Notes: generated by a model not told the origin, from the sequence alone. A DNA stretch of 53,236 bases from Candidatus Poribacteria bacterium (GCA_021295715.1 JAGWBV010000002.1:71261-124496); one strand, 5' to 3'; numbered from the stretch's first letter, positions 17,159-26,896 are shown. Program-made: numbers and translations.

Positions 17159-18280
17159 ATGAGATGGACAAGGATTGAGGACCCTCTCTTTCTGATAAAA
17201 GGCGGGCTTGTATATTATACAATGTTAGGGATTGTCCTTTTTCTAAGTGGTGGTCTGCTGTTCATAGCCAACTGGGCAGACGCTGCTAAAAGCGACCGGA
17301 TCTCTTTTGCTTCCAATCGTGGAGGAAACTTTGATATCTATGTCAGGGACATCAACGGTGAGCACGCCCGCAACTTGACGAACCACCCAACGGATGAGTT
17401 TGGTCCCTGGGCTGGCATAGGATTGCCTGTGCATACCTGGTCTCCAGATGGACGTTTCTTGGCTTATGTCTCCGGGCGAGATGGAGTTTTTAAGATTTAT
17501 GTCATGGACACACGGACGAGGGAACACCGGCGACTCACACATCGCCGCGAAAAAGAATTGGCTCCTGCGTGGTCTCCGGATGGCAAGTGGATTACCTTTG
17601 TCTCCCATGATAACGAAGGTGACAGCGAAATCTACAAAATGGAGGTCAAAAGCGCACATCTGGTCCAATTGACAGACTTTGGAGGAAACGAGCACCCTGC
17701 GTGGTCTCCGGATGGCAAACAGATCGCTTTTGTCTCTTTATCCCACAATCGAGGGGGTAAGAGGGACGGTCTCTATATAATGAATGCCGATGGGGAACGG
17801 TTGAGACGAGTGCCTAACGCCAACAGAGGTTTGATTGGGAAAGGATGTGCGTGGTCTCCGGATGGCAAACAGATCACTTTTAGTGTCTACATCCCTAACA
17901 CCCGGCGAGAGCATCTCTGTGTGATTGACGTGGATGGCAGGAACTTTCGCCAACTCACCCGAGGCGGTCCGATACCCATATTAGGGAATAAGGAACCCGC
18001 CTTTCCGCTTTTACCTCGACCTCCTCTTCCGGAGATTGGTTCTCCCGCATGGTCCTCCGATGGCAAGTGGATTGCCTACGTTTATTCAGAGACAATACTC
18101 TGGCAAACTGCTGACATCTATATTATAGACGCGGCGGGGAACGGGCGCGGTCAACCACTTGTAACGGGTGCACGGCAAAATTTATCTCCTGCGTGGGTGC
18201 CGGAGGGGTTTCTCTCTGTATCGCCGAGCATCGAGAAGCAGACAACCGTCTGGGGCAGGCTGAAAGAAAAAACAGATTAA
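17159..18280 (+). CDS. PD40 (TolB-type) beta-propeller protein with C-terminal TTxW tail
   Basis: 373 residues. Two adjacent ATGs (17156, 17159) follow GAGGAGGA; the second has the better spacing. A long N-region precedes a hydrophobic helix (MLGIVLFLSGGLLFIANWAD), so this may be a signal anchor or a cleaved peptide. PD40 repeats are regular: TWSPDGRFLAYVS, AWSPDGKWITFVS, AWSPDGKQIAFVS, AWSPDGKQITFSV and AWSSDGKWIAYVY. It ends LSVSPSIEKQTTVWGRLKEK plus TD, a diverged version of the shared tail (TTVW rather than TTTW). It follows the Cys-rich peptide gene and its hairpin. Confidence 0.85.
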   Translation: MRWTRIEDPLFLIKGGLVYYTMLGIVLFLSGGLLFIANWADAAKSDRISFASNRGGNFDIYVRDINGEHARNLTNHPTDEFGPWAGIGLPVHTWSPDGRFLAYVSGRDGVFKIYVMDTRTREHRRLTHRREKELAPAWSPDGKWITFVSHDNEGDSEIYKMEVKSAHLVQLTDFGGNEHPAWSPDGKQIAFVSLSHNRGGKRDGLYIMNADGERLRRVPNANRGLIGKGCAWSPDGKQITFSVYIPNTRREHLCVIDVDGRNFRQLTRGGPIPILGNKEPAFPLLPRPPLPEIGSPAWSSDGKWIAYVYSETILWQTADIYIIDAAGNGRGQPLVTGARQNLSPAWVPEGFLSVSPSIEKQTTVWGRLKEKTD

Positions 18281-18371
18281 AAACTGATGCAGTGGCTTCA
18301 ACTGCAAGCGGAATGGCATCTTAGATTGGGTGGACATAGTACTGCTACCAATAAAACAATCAGCGAGGATG

Positions 18372-19512
18372 ATGAATCCTTATGAAAAACCATTTATCAA
18401 GCCTTTGAGCAACTACACAATTCTTTTCTTGGAACAGTGTGCCCACTATTGTACGCATTCATAGTGGTGCTAAAAACGGAGCTGCTTTTATAAATTTTGT
18501 TTTGGCTGTATACGGAGCGAAGCGTCCCTTTGATGCCATCGTCGTTGATGCCCCTTGGCTCATACATCGTTTTCAAGAAATATTGTCATCTGACATTGAT
18601 TTTTCTTTTCTCCCTGATCCGATTGATCTCGAAAGGTTTCAGCCATACCAAGACAAGATAATAGGGAAGCGATGTATAAACGCCATTTTTGACACACAAG
18701 AGGTCTTCCAAAAACCCGTTGTCGGAATCATCCTTGGAGAAGTGCCCGAAGTCAATTATCGTGTTGGGGAATTCATTGCTCAGTTGTGTCCAGAACTCTT
18801 CTTTGTTGTATTCGCACCTGAGTTACCAGATATGTATTTAAATAATCTGCCTAATAACCTTGTTTTTTATACAGAAACTGAACAACTTGGGACGGATCCA
18901 CACTTGCTCCCGATGCTATTCAACGCTATGGATATCTGCTTCTTCCATGCAAACTTACAAAGCTCCAGTTCGCTACTGTTCCAGGGTTTGGCTTGCGGAG
19001 TCCCTACGCTTATAGGGACGAGTGTTGCTATACCTGAGTTTGGGAACGCCTGTGCTTTTATAGATTCAAAAAGAGAGATTACAGACCACGAATACTTGAA
19101 ACACGTTCTCGAGGACTCAAAGCAGTTATTGGCAGATAGCTCAGAAATAGATCGGCTCTCCAAGGAGGGCCGGAAATTGGCAGAAAGTTTTTCTTCCGAT
19201 GCCATTTCGGAGCATTTTATTAACCTTATTCACTCATTAACGCAGCGACAGATCGAAACTGAGGCGATGTCCACTTTCAATTCTTTCCCTAATCTGTTCT
19301 GCTATAATTATGATAACAATCATGGGACTGTCCGATCTCAAGCACTTCAGCATCCACACTATTCCGCAGAAAGTATTGAGGTTGGACTTGCTAAAGAGCT
19401 TCTCAACTCTCACTCACGCCCGCAGGTTGAGACGCTTCTCACTGAAATATGCGATGATAATAGAGAGAAGGTATCTCACATTTTAGACACACTTTCCGGG
19501 TCGGTGCTGTAG
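18372..19512 (+). pseudogene. GT4-like glycosyltransferase, frameshifted and N-terminally shortened
   Basis: The main frame (18439-19512, 357 residues) has no good start: its GTG lacks a ribosome site and TGA stands upstream at 18406. A second frame from ATG 18372 gives NPYEKPFIKPLSNYTILFLE and then stops at 18462, so a one-base shift near 18436-18450 would join the two. Downstream is a GT-B glycosyltransferase second half: FLPDPIDLERFQPY, VVGIILGEVPEVNYRVGEFI, DICFFHANLQSSSSLLFQGL and ACGVPTLIGTSVAIPEFGN. The expected donor-binding Glu of the E-x7-E block is replaced (LLFQGL). Together with the broken nucleotidyltransferase next to it, this was a sugar-activation and transfer pair. Sequencing error is an alternative. 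Confidence 0.7.
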
Positions 19513-19624
19513 TCTGGGTTGTCACTCATACTAATGATTTTGGTGGATATTCGCAAATTTTAAACGAATCAACTCTTACGGGCGGGCGGAACACCCTGCC
19601 AGTGAAAGAAGGTACCGGTATCCT

Positions 19625-20320
19625 ATGCAAGCGATTATTCTGTGTGGCGGTTTAGCAAAGCGGTTGGGTGAGACTACGAAAACAGTCCCAAGATTTTGCT
19701 TGACATTGCTGATCAAACAGTGTTGAATTGGCAACTGCAACTACTCAAAGAGGCAGGTGTCAGAGAGGTCATCCTCGCCTCGGGCCACCTGCACAATGTG
19801 CTGTATGAACGCGTGGGAGACTGCTACGGTGGTGTGTATTCGCTATGCGAAAGAAGAGAAAAGACTCGGTACCGGCGGCGCGATCCGGAACGCTATGAAA
19901 TATATCACCGCGTCCCCTTTTTTGGCCTCAACGGCGATGTGCTCCTTGATAACTTTTCGTTCCGAGGGATGTTAAATTACTTTCGCCCAAGACATGACAG
20001 GATTGTTACTGAGTGTGTATGTTGATGATATGCGTCCCTACGGATAGATTGTATCCGACAGAAACGGGAAAATTATAACCTTCTGTGAGAAACAATTAAC
20101 CTGTTCTGCAGGATACATCAATGGGGGAATGTATCTCTTCAACGAAGCAATTACTGAGGTGTTTCCCAAGGATAGGGACAGTTTCTCAATTGAACAGAAT
20201 GTTTTCCCTTACGTGTCCGATTTGTGGACGTTGTGCACCGATGCGAATTGGATTGATATAGGTGTCCCAGAACGGCTAGCGTATGCGAGACAGCACTTCC
20301 GAAATGGAGGGTTTCGGTAA
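19625..20320 (+). pseudogene. Sugar-phosphate nucleotidyltransferase (HddC/ManC-like), multiply frameshifted
   Basis: Family motifs are all present but spread over two frames: MQAIILCGGLAKRLGETTKT at 19625, then KILLDIADQTVLNWQLQLL from about 19690, GTGGAIRNAMKYI near 19870, FGLNGDVLLDN near 19925, SAGYINGGMYLFNEA near 20120 and ANWIDIGVPERLAYARQHF at the end. Joining them needs four frame changes (near 19695, 19845, 19905 and 19995), and an in-frame TAG stands at 20045. An intact enzyme would activate a sugar-1-phosphate with NTP (GDP-heptose or GDP-mannose type). This much damage points to real decay rather than one sequencing slip. Confidence 0.75.
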
Positions 20321-20473
20321 AGGGAGTGTCGTTGGTAATCGGTGTTGCGCCTGATATTTTTCAAGTCCCAGAAAGAAGTCGTCTATTTGAGAAAAAATGA
20401 TACAATAGGCATTGGGGAACTCCTTTTTCAGGGGTTAGGTTACCTCATGATACCAGATGGAGGAAAGAATCTT

Positions 20474-21445
20474 ATGAACCGCTCGTGTTTGTTTATTTTT
20501 TTTACACTCAGTCTGATGCTGTTGTACCAAGGGCTGTGTCCTGTTTTGGCAAATGCTCCAGCAACTGCTAAAATCGTGTTTAGCTCCACTCTTGACGGCA
20601 ACGCGGAAATTTATATGATGAACCCAGATGGGAGTCAACGGGTGAGATTAACCAATCACCCAGCGCGCGATTCGGCACCCGTTTGGTCACCAACAGGCGA
20701 ACAGATTGTTTTTAACTCCGATCGCGATGGGAAATGGGACATCTACATTATGGATGCGGACGGGACAAATGTGAGGAGGGTGTTTAAGACGCTTGCACAT
20801 AGAGAACATCCAGCATGGTCTCCCGATGGAAAATGGATTGCTTACACGCTGCATGCTGAATGGGCTATCTATATTGCGAAGACTGATGGGCGCGATGCCA
20901 AGAGAATCGCTTCGACGGGTTTTCTTGGAGGGGATCCAGCATGGTCTCCCGACGGAACGCAGATCGCGTTCTGTTTGGCACAAGCTATAAATCCAGGAAG
21001 TTACCAACTTCGACTTGTCAACCTAAAGACCGGTGATCAAGAAACGATCCATCCGGAGCCTTGGCTGCGAATGACCCAACCGGCTTGGTCTCCGAATAGC
21101 GACCAAATCGCCTTTGCCCACATTCCAGTATTGAGACAGGATGTCCCTAAAGGGACAATCTACACGCTGAATCGTTTTGGTGGCGAACTCAGACGAATTG
21201 TTTCTGAGAAGGGTGGGAGGGCATCCCATCCTACATGGTCTCCAGATGGAGAGGAACTTCTTTATCAACAGAAAATCGGAAATCATACGCAGCTCTTTAA
21301 AATCAATTTGGGTACGAGTCAAATCCAAAAACTCACCCGCCGTGGTAGCAATTTCCACGCCGATTGGTTTGATCCACAGGTGTTGCCCGTTCAGCCAGCG
21401 AAAAAGACAATCACAACAATTTGGGCTGAAGTGAAGAAGGAGTAA
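20474..21445 (+). CDS. Secreted PD40 (TolB-type) beta-propeller protein with C-terminal TTxW tail
   Basis: 323 residues from ATG 20474, chosen over upstream starts because GGAGGA lies 8 bases before it and a signal peptide follows at once (CLFIFFTLSLMLLYQGLCPV, LANA). PD40 repeats: [76 protein letters not shown] and TWSPDGEELLYQQ. It shares HADWFDPQVLPVQP with the RADWFDPAFALPVSP of the protein at 15611, marking them as close paralogues. The tail is KKTITTIWAEVKKE, so Gly of the motif is Ala and the helix residue is Val. It lies downstream of the decayed glycosylation pair. Confidence 0.85.
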   Translation: MNRSCLFIFFTLSLMLLYQGLCPVLANAPATAKIVFSSTLDGNAEIYMMNPDGSQRVRLTNHPARDSAPVWSPTGEQIVFNSDRDGKWDIYIMDADGTNVRRVFKTLAHREHPAWSPDGKWIAYTLHAEWAIYIAKTDGRDAKRIASTGFLGGDPAWSPDGTQIAFCLAQAINPGSYQLRLVNLKTGDQETIHPEPWLRMTQPAWSPNSDQIAFAHIPVLRQDVPKGTIYTLNRFGGELRRIVSEKGGRASHPTWSPDGEELLYQQKIGNHTQLFKINLGTSQIQKLTRRGSNFHADWFDPQVLPVQPAKKTITTIWAEVKKE

Positions 21446-21483
21446 AGTGAGTGTGCAGCGTGGGAAAATCCAAAGAAACACCG

Positions 21484-21545
21484 GAAGTGTTCAGCCTTCA
21501 GCGATCAGCGATTAGCAAATTCGCGAGTAAAGTTCGCTCCTACGG
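21484..21545. repeat. Partial copy of the TCAGC-type intergenic repeat
   Basis: GTTCAGCCTTCAGCGATCAG followed by CGATTAGCAAATTCGCG and GTTCGCTCCTACGGGCAG. It occupies the gap between the convergent PD40 and propeller-glycosidase genes. It matches the left arm of the family only. Confidence 0.5.
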
Positions 21546-21553
21546 GCAGTGTG

Positions 21554-22921
21554 TTACAGCAAATCGAATGTCTGTCCGCCTTCCGTCTGCCAGTTGGTGA
21601 GATTGTCCAGCCGGATTGTTCGTAATCCGACTTGGGCGTTTCCTGTGTAAAAAACGTATCCGACACTGTCTTTGATGTACATACGGGGCCAGCCTACCCA
21701 GTTACTGTCGAATTGCTCGGCGTTGATACCGAGACCGGGCAGTGCTGGATTTCTCGGATAGTATTCCCAGTTGATGAGGTCTTTTGAACGTGCGAGTCCT
21801 ACTGTATCCCACCACCCGTGATGGGACACACCTTCCGGTTTCCATGTGTTGCACCCTTCATACCACAGATACCACATATCATCGACCCGATTCAAGGATC
21901 TCGGTCGGACGTGAATCGCGTCCCAGTTATCCAGTGTTTCGGGAGCAAAGACCGGATTCCGCTCGTCGGGATGCCAGTTCACCAAATCATTGCTGTAGAG
22001 TAGATACCCGCGATCGCCTGCCAATCCGCGTTGTGGCTCTGGCGTGAAACCCGCGTAGAAAAGGAGATAGCGGGACGGTAACCCTTCAGCACGGATGAGG
22101 TCGAATTCGTGCGCGTGGGTGAAGTGTTTGTAGACTGGGTTGTTCGGATATTGAAAGAATGGACCCATCGGATAGTCTGCCATAGCCAACATGAACCCTC
22201 GCCATTCTGGGAACTTCTGTGCAGAGAACATGATAGCGACGCGCCCGTCATTTGTAACGACTGCACCGCTGATATAGAGATTATCATACGGCGTATCGAG
22301 ATAGGAGATAAGGGGTTCAACGTGTCCTTCCCACTGCTTCAGGTCTGAACTCACAGTCACACCGATTGACCGTCTTGAAGACCCCTCCTCATCACCTGCC
22401 ATTCCTGTCATGACGTACATGTAATACAAACCGTCGTATTCAATAATCGCGCCCGGGATGACCTGTTTCTCATAGAAAGAACCTTTGGGACCACGGGATA
22501 TAATCGGTTTGGTAATCTCTTGGAGCCATGGGAGGGTTGTCACGGTGAAGGACTGGAGTCGGACACCTGACGGGGTTTCAACGCCAAGGCTGTTGTCAGT
22601 GGGTTCGTAAAGGTCTTCCCATTCACCCAACGGGCCCCGCATCCAACCGGTTGTATCGTTGACCCAGAACCTAAAAAAATTGCCTTTCTTCAGAATTCTG
22701 ATGTTCCACGGCGGTCTTCCGATGTTATTATACGTCTTCCAAGTTCGTGTGTCAGTATTGATTTCGCGGACAATCTTGAATTCGTCAGTAGAAATCGCGA
22801 GGTATGCCCTTTTGCCTAACGTTGTATCTCCGGAGAAGAAGACTTTGACCGGTTCGGTGGTCAGTTCTCCTGTCAGCACCAGATTCATTTCGTAGTTTCC
22901 AGAGACGCGTCTTTCTGTCAC
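21554..22921 (-). CDS. Five-bladed-propeller glycosidase-like protein (GH43/GH32/GH130 clan type)
   Basis: 455 residues from a GTG at 22921 (AAAGGA 8 bases upstream). Residues 1-125 form a jelly-roll-like domain (FFSGDTTLGKRAYLAIST; VRLQSFTVTTLPW). From 140 on, five-bladed-propeller motifs follow: GAIIEYDGLYYMYVMTGMAG, ISGAVVTNDGRVAIMFSAQ, YLLFYAGFTPEPQRG, LLYSNDLVNWHPDERNPVF, WYLWYEGCNTWKPEGVSHHG and VGYVFYTGNAQVG. The pattern of blade-ending Asp and Trp residues fits GH43-like or GH130-like enzymes on plant or algal glycans, but the family cannot be fixed without alignment. No signal peptide is seen, so it is probably cytosolic. It follows the MlrC gene on the same strand. Confidence 0.7.
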   Translation of the reverse strand: MTERRVSGNYEMNLVLTGELTTEPVKVFFSGDTTLGKRAYLAISTDEFKIVREINTDTRTWKTYNNIGRPPWNIRILKKGNFFRFWVNDTTGWMRGPLGEWEDLYEPTDNSLGVETPSGVRLQSFTVTTLPWLQEITKPIISRGPKGSFYEKQVIPGAIIEYDGLYYMYVMTGMAGDEEGSSRRSIGVTVSSDLKQWEGHVEPLISYLDTPYDNLYISGAVVTNDGRVAIMFSAQKFPEWRGFMLAMADYPMGPFFQYPNNPVYKHFTHAHEFDLIRAEGLPSRYLLFYAGFTPEPQRGLAGDRGYLLYSNDLVNWHPDERNPVFAPETLDNWDAIHVRPRSLNRVDDMWYLWYEGCNTWKPEGVSHHGWWDTVGLARSKDLINWEYYPRNPALPGLGINAEQFDSNWVGWPRMYIKDSVGYVFYTGNAQVGLRTIRLDNLTNWQTEGGQTFDLL

Positions 22922-22964
22922 GTTTTTTGTCCTTTGAATAGGTGATCGGTTTTCGGTGAGAGAA

Positions 22965-22985
22965 GGGTAGGCACAAGACCTACCC
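22965..22985. repeat. Short inverted repeat GGGTAGG/CCTACCC
   Basis: GGGTAGG and CCTACCC around a 7-base loop, followed by CCTACA, between MlrC and the glycosidase on the minus strand. It may be a weak terminator or a dispersed repeat. Confidence 0.4.
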
Positions 22986-23001
22986 CTACAGCGTAACAGA
23001 T

Positions 23002-24492
23002 TTAGGTTGCGTCGGTTTTACCGTAAGTAACGGTTGGATCGAGCGGGTAAATCGGATGCCTTAACTTCTGATAGTCATAACTGAAAAGGTTCGGACTGTG
23101 AACGCCGGGGGTATCCACGTCCAAAATCTGGTGCGCAATGGGTGTATAGTCTGCGCGAAAATGGACAGCGGATTTGAGGGCGATGAGTTTGCGCGCCTGC
23201 GGTTCAATCCCAACACTCCGAAGTACTTGCGCATCGTAAGGTTGAATCCGTCTTTCTGTGAGGATAATCTTAATGCCATTGACTTGGACGACGGCTGTTC
23301 TGCCCATGTTCGCAGCGGTGCCGCGCCCCATTGGACCCTTCAAGATAAATCTGCCGTCAGAGAGGGTTTTGACGGATGCTGTTAGCGCGACGGGTGCTCC
23401 GTGTTGTGTGTCCGTTTTGCCACCGACATTCAACCGAACACTGTTTCCGACACCTGCTTCAACTGCTTGGGCAACTGATTCGGGATCTGCGATGACCGCG
23501 ATGATTGCGTCTTGAACATCTGCCTCAATAAACTTTCGTAAAATCGTTGTGCCGTCACAGGGACCGCCACCGCCAGGGTTGTCCGCGCCATCGGCGAGTA
23601 CAATCGGGTTGCCATCTGTTTCGTTGGCGATTTCGATTGCAGCTTCGACGGTGTGTAAGTTAAAAGTAAACTGCTCGCGCATGTTCCAAATATTGGAGGC
23701 GAATTGGTCAGCGTGGGTCTCTGCGAGTGCCATATCCCCGTTGGTGGTGACGAGGACTGAAACGCCAGCATCCGTTATATCCGCAAATGGGAAGCCCATA
23801 GAGAGGGTTGCCGTTACAACACCGCGCTCGGTTTCAAGGTGATGCAGTGCTTGGATAACTTCTATCATTGGATTTTTCATTGTGCACTGCGCAGGCGGCG
23901 CGGTCAGTAAAGGGAGTTGACGGTATGCCATCGTCGGTTGAATCTTCCCTTGGTTCATACCGAAGAGAAGTTGCCCTGCTTCAAACCCGCGTTCGTAGCA
24001 GTCTATGTGCGGATAGGTATCAAACCCGATGATAACATCGGAGTAATGTGCCATTTTATCGGTGATATTGGCGTGTAAGTCGAGTGTTGTGACGATCCAC
24101 GTTTCACCTACGATCTCACGAACTGCCTGAATCAAGTCGCCTTCGGCATCTTCATGCTCCTCTGTTACCATTGCGCCGTGTAAGTCGAGGAGGACCCCAT
24201 CAAATTCTCCAGCGTTCTGTAAGAGCGTCAGGAACTCCGCTTTAAGGGTCTGATAAGCGGTTTGCTCTACCATGCCGGAAGGTGTCGCAAACGCCCACAG
24301 GAGCGGGACAGGTTGTAAATTGAGTTGTTCGGCGACATCAAGGAAACCGCCGGTAATGGTTCGAGTGCCTCGAAACGCGGCGATAATCTCTTCACCGCGG
24401 TGGTAACTCCCCTTTTTGAAACTCTCAATGGTTGTCAAAACGGGTGAAAATGTGTTAGTTTCGTGTCCGATACAACCGACTGCAATTCGCAT
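23002..24492 (-). CDS. mlrC: M81-family metallopeptidase-like protein (MlrC/microcystinase C type)
   Basis: 496 residues; GAAAGGAG lies 9 bases before the ATG. The whole M81 pattern is present: RIAVGCIGHETNTFSPV at the start, LLDLHGAMVTEEHEDAEGDL, then TTLDLHANITDKM (Asp138, His140) and GFDTYPHIDCYERG (His162), the expected zinc ligands, and VLADGADNPGGGGPCDGT opening the C-terminal domain. Named after the enzyme that finishes breakdown of the linear microcystin peptide, the family is broad in environmental bacteria and most members probably act on other small amides. The protein has no signal peptide, so it is cytosolic. It is adjacent to a glycosidase and divergent from an aldo/keto reductase, so the true substrate may be a host- or algae-derived metabolite. 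Confidence 0.88.
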   Translation of the reverse strand: MRIAVGCIGHETNTFSPVLTTIESFKKGSYHRGEEIIAAFRGTRTITGGFLDVAEQLNLQPVPLLWAFATPSGMVEQTAYQTLKAEFLTLLQNAGEFDGVLLDLHGAMVTEEHEDAEGDLIQAVREIVGETWIVTTLDLHANITDKMAHYSDVIIGFDTYPHIDCYERGFEAGQLLFGMNQGKIQPTMAYRQLPLLTAPPAQCTMKNPMIEVIQALHHLETERGVVTATLSMGFPFADITDAGVSVLVTTNGDMALAETHADQFASNIWNMREQFTFNLHTVEAAIEIANETDGNPIVLADGADNPGGGGPCDGTTILRKFIEADVQDAIIAVIADPESVAQAVEAGVGNSVRLNVGGKTDTQHGAPVALTASVKTLSDGRFILKGPMGRGTAANMGRTAVVQVNGIKIILTERRIQPYDAQVLRSVGIEPQARKLIALKSAVHFRADYTPIAHQILDVDTPGVHSPNLFSYDYQKLRHPIYPLDPTVTYGKTDAT

Positions 24493-24573
24493 GCGTTATC
24501 TCCTTTCGCACTTGGATACGAAACCAATTTACCATGTATTTATCGGCATAGCAAGCAAAAGTGTGCCAGATTT

Positions 24574-24603
24574 TTGTTAATCAAAAAGCCAAGATTTGAT
24601 AAA
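24574..24603 (+). promoter_or_regulatory. Possible promoter before the aldo/keto reductase gene
   Basis: TTGTTA (24574-24579) and GATAAA (24598-24603) with an 18-base spacer, about 65 bases before the start at 24670. Confidence 0.35.
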
Positions 24604-24669
24604 ATGGTTAGCAAACGTGTTTAACTGCCAAATTTAAGAGTTACGAACATTCATACAGGAGCAATCACT

Positions 24670-25629
24670 ATGGAATATACCTATCTCGGTCGGATTGGGC
24701 TACGGGTAAGTCGTTTCTGTCTCGGAACTGTCAATTTTGGGGGGCATACATCCGCAGAAGATTCGTTGCCGGTCCTCAGCCGGGCATTGCAATCCGGAAT
24801 TAACTTTTTCGATACCGCTAACATTTATAACGATGGTTTAACAGAGACGATTGTTGGAAATTGGTTGACAGAGGATAAAAGTCGACGCGATCAGATTGTC
24901 TTGGCGACCAAATTGTACGGTTCAACGGGTGAGGGACCCAATGACGGTCGACTATCGGCGTACCATATCCGTCGCGCATGCGAAGACAGTCTACGTCGCC
25001 TACGAACTGACCATATAGATTTATATCAGATGCACCATATTGATCGTCGGACACCGTGGGATGAGATTTGGCAAGCGATGGAGCAATTGGTGCGTGAAGG
25101 CAAAATTTCGTACGTCGGCAGTAGCAACTTCGCAGGGTGGCACATTGCCCACGCGCAGGGTATCGCTACGCAACGCAATTTCCTTGGACTCGTCTCAGAG
25201 CAGAGCGTCTATAATCTCCGCAGCCGGAAAATTGAACTTGAAGTGTTACCGTGTTGCCGCGAACTCGGTTTGGCGGTGATCCCTTATAGTCCGATGGGAG
25301 GTGGGCTGCTCTGCGGTGTGCTGGATAACCCGACCACCGGTCGACGGGGAAGGGAATCGCACAGAGAAACGATTGCGACGCATCGAGCACAGTTTGAAGC
25401 CTACGAAGCACTTTGCGCCTCAATGGGAGAACCTCCCGCGAACGTTGCTCTGGCATGGGTGCTCAGCAATCCAGACATTACAGCACCGATTATTGGTCCG
25501 CGGACGATCGAACAACTTGAGGCGAACTTATCGGTCTTGGAATTGAAACTGGACGATGAAACTCTCGCGAAACTTGATGAGATTTGGACGGGTCCTGGTG
25601 GTGAAGCACCAGAGGCGTATGCATGGTAG
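24670..25629 (+). CDS. Aldo/keto reductase
   Basis: 319 residues; CAGGAG lies 8 bases before the ATG. The catalytic tetrad is in place: Asp48 and Tyr53 (FFDTANIYNDG), Lys81 (VLATKLYGS) and His122 (LYQMHHID). The NADPH-binding end reads APIIGPRTIEQLEANLSVLE. It belongs to the group close to YajO/Tas and K-channel beta subunits, with SRFCLGTVNFGG near the start. It reduces an aldehyde or ketone, or oxidises a sugar, in the cytosol. The PhyH gene follows on the same strand after 58 bases with its own ribosome site, so the two may share a transcript. The substrate is not predictable. Confidence 0.9.
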   Translation: MEYTYLGRIGLRVSRFCLGTVNFGGHTSAEDSLPVLSRALQSGINFFDTANIYNDGLTETIVGNWLTEDKSRRDQIVLATKLYGSTGEGPNDGRLSAYHIRRACEDSLRRLRTDHIDLYQMHHIDRRTPWDEIWQAMEQLVREGKISYVGSSNFAGWHIAHAQGIATQRNFLGLVSEQSVYNLRSRKIELEVLPCCRELGLAVIPYSPMGGGLLCGVLDNPTTGRRGRESHRETIATHRAQFEAYEALCASMGEPPANVALAWVLSNPDITAPIIGPRTIEQLEANLSVLELKLDDETLAKLDEIWTGPGGEAPEAYAW

Positions 25630-25687
25630 TACTTAAGCGCGTTAAAGTGAATCTTCGGATATTGGAAACAGATAAGGAGTGAAGTTG

Positions 25688-26896
25688 ATGGCATACGAGA
25701 ATGAGCTTTTTCAAGAACGCGTCGTTCGTGTGGAGCGTCCGTCAGCACATTGGACGTTGTTGCGCGCCCCGAACGGTGAGTTTCTTGGCGCGTCTGGCGA
25801 TGGACTTGCAGTTTTTGATTATGTAGATGATAAAGCGATATGGGAGTCGGTTGAAGGTGGCACTGCGTATCGTCATGTGGTCACCGATCTTGTCCTTGAA
25901 GCGAAGGCTGCGGGTTCAGAGAAAGGTTGTTATCTTCAGCATAACGGTGCTCGACTTGCCAGTGACGGCACTGCAGCAGTTGATGAAGGAACGGTCTTTT
26001 CTCTTGGACATGGACCTGCGCATCTGCCATCGGAGTATCTAAAATCGCTCCAAGAGAACGGTTGGGTATGTCTTCCGTCCATCATAGCACCCGATGTTGT
26101 TGAAGAATTGGCGCGGATTAGTTGTACGGGGCGGTGGGATCACGAAACCTATGACCGAAGCACAGGCTCACTGGTGAAGGGTGTTGCCGTGGCACAAGCA
26201 GCAACAGAACCAGTGTCCTTGTGGGTGATGCGCCAATATATGCGAACGAGCGAAATTCGACTGGGGCATCCACCCGGTTTCGCGATACTCACGCCGGACG
26301 ATGGCGAGCGGGATGTGCAAGGTTGGCATTCCGATTTCCCTTACCATTGGGGGATTTTCGCTACGCGTGGCACTGGTCCAGAGATACCACTCCATAATTT
26401 CCCGGAATTGGTTATGGGTGTTCAGCGCAATTTGTGTGTTTCCGAATTCCGCAAGGAGAACGGTGCAACCTGTTTCAAACTTGGATCGCATACGCTCGGT
26501 GAAGGTCCACCGGACGAATGGGGACCCGGACACATCTATCGACAACCTGGCTATCGAGCTGCCCACGGGTTGCCCTACAACGGACCAGATGCGGATGTCG
26601 TCGAGGCACCGGGTGGGAGTTATATCCTCTACGACTCCAGAATTTGGCATCGCGCCGGGGTGAACCGGACAGCGCGTAAACGCGCCGCAATGTTGCAAGC
26701 CATCATCCCGATGTACATCATGCCCAAAACGGACACCAGTCGTGCCTATCGGAACTTCATTGCGAGTCCTCTCGTTGAGGAACTGACACCGTTAGAGCTG
26801 AAAGAACTCAAAGCCTTGATGATAACCAGAATTGAGGGTTCAGGTGGAAAACATGTCGTCACAACTGATTCGGCACTGAGTGAAATAGTAGGATAG
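25688..26896 (+). CDS. Phytanoyl-CoA dioxygenase (PhyH) family protein with an N-terminal extension
   Basis: 402 residues from ATG 25688 (AAGGAGTG upstream; the earlier GTG is too near the ribosome site). Residues about 115-385 are a PhyH double-stranded beta-helix: the Fe(II) ligands are His214-x-Asp216 (GWHSDFPYH) and His321 (SRIWHRAGVNR), with Arg330 for 2-oxoglutarate. The first 110 residues are a small beta-rich domain (SAHWTLLRAPNGEFLGASGD; CYLQHNGARL) not usual for PhyH and unlike the second PhyH protein at 51011. The reaction is a 2-oxoglutarate-dependent hydroxylation, substrate unknown. PhyH genes are abundant in sponge-associated Poribacteria, which fits the proposed host. Confidence 0.85.
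   Translation: MAYENELFQERVVRVERPSAHWTLLRAPNGEFLGASGDGLAVFDYVDDKAIWESVEGGTAYRHVVTDLVLEAKAAGSEKGCYLQHNGARLASDGTAAVDEGTVFSLGHGPAHLPSEYLKSLQENGWVCLPSIIAPDVVEELARISCTGRWDHETYDRSTGSLVKGVAVAQAATEPVSLWVMRQYMRTSEIRLGHPPGFAILTPDDGERDVQGWHSDFPYHWGIFATRGTGPEIPLHNFPELVMGVQRNLCVSEFRKENGATCFKLGSHTLGEGPPDEWGPGHIYRQPGYRAAHGLPYNGPDADVVEAPGGSYILYDSRIWHRAGVNRTARKRAAMLQAIIPMYIMPKTDTSRAYRNFIASPLVEELTPLELKELKALMITRIEGSGGKHVVTTDSALSEIVG

Noticed and set aside
15611-21445. PD40 proteins as TolB of the Tol-Pal system
   Set aside because: There are four paralogues, no TolA, TolR, TolQ or Pal, and each has the private C-terminal tail.
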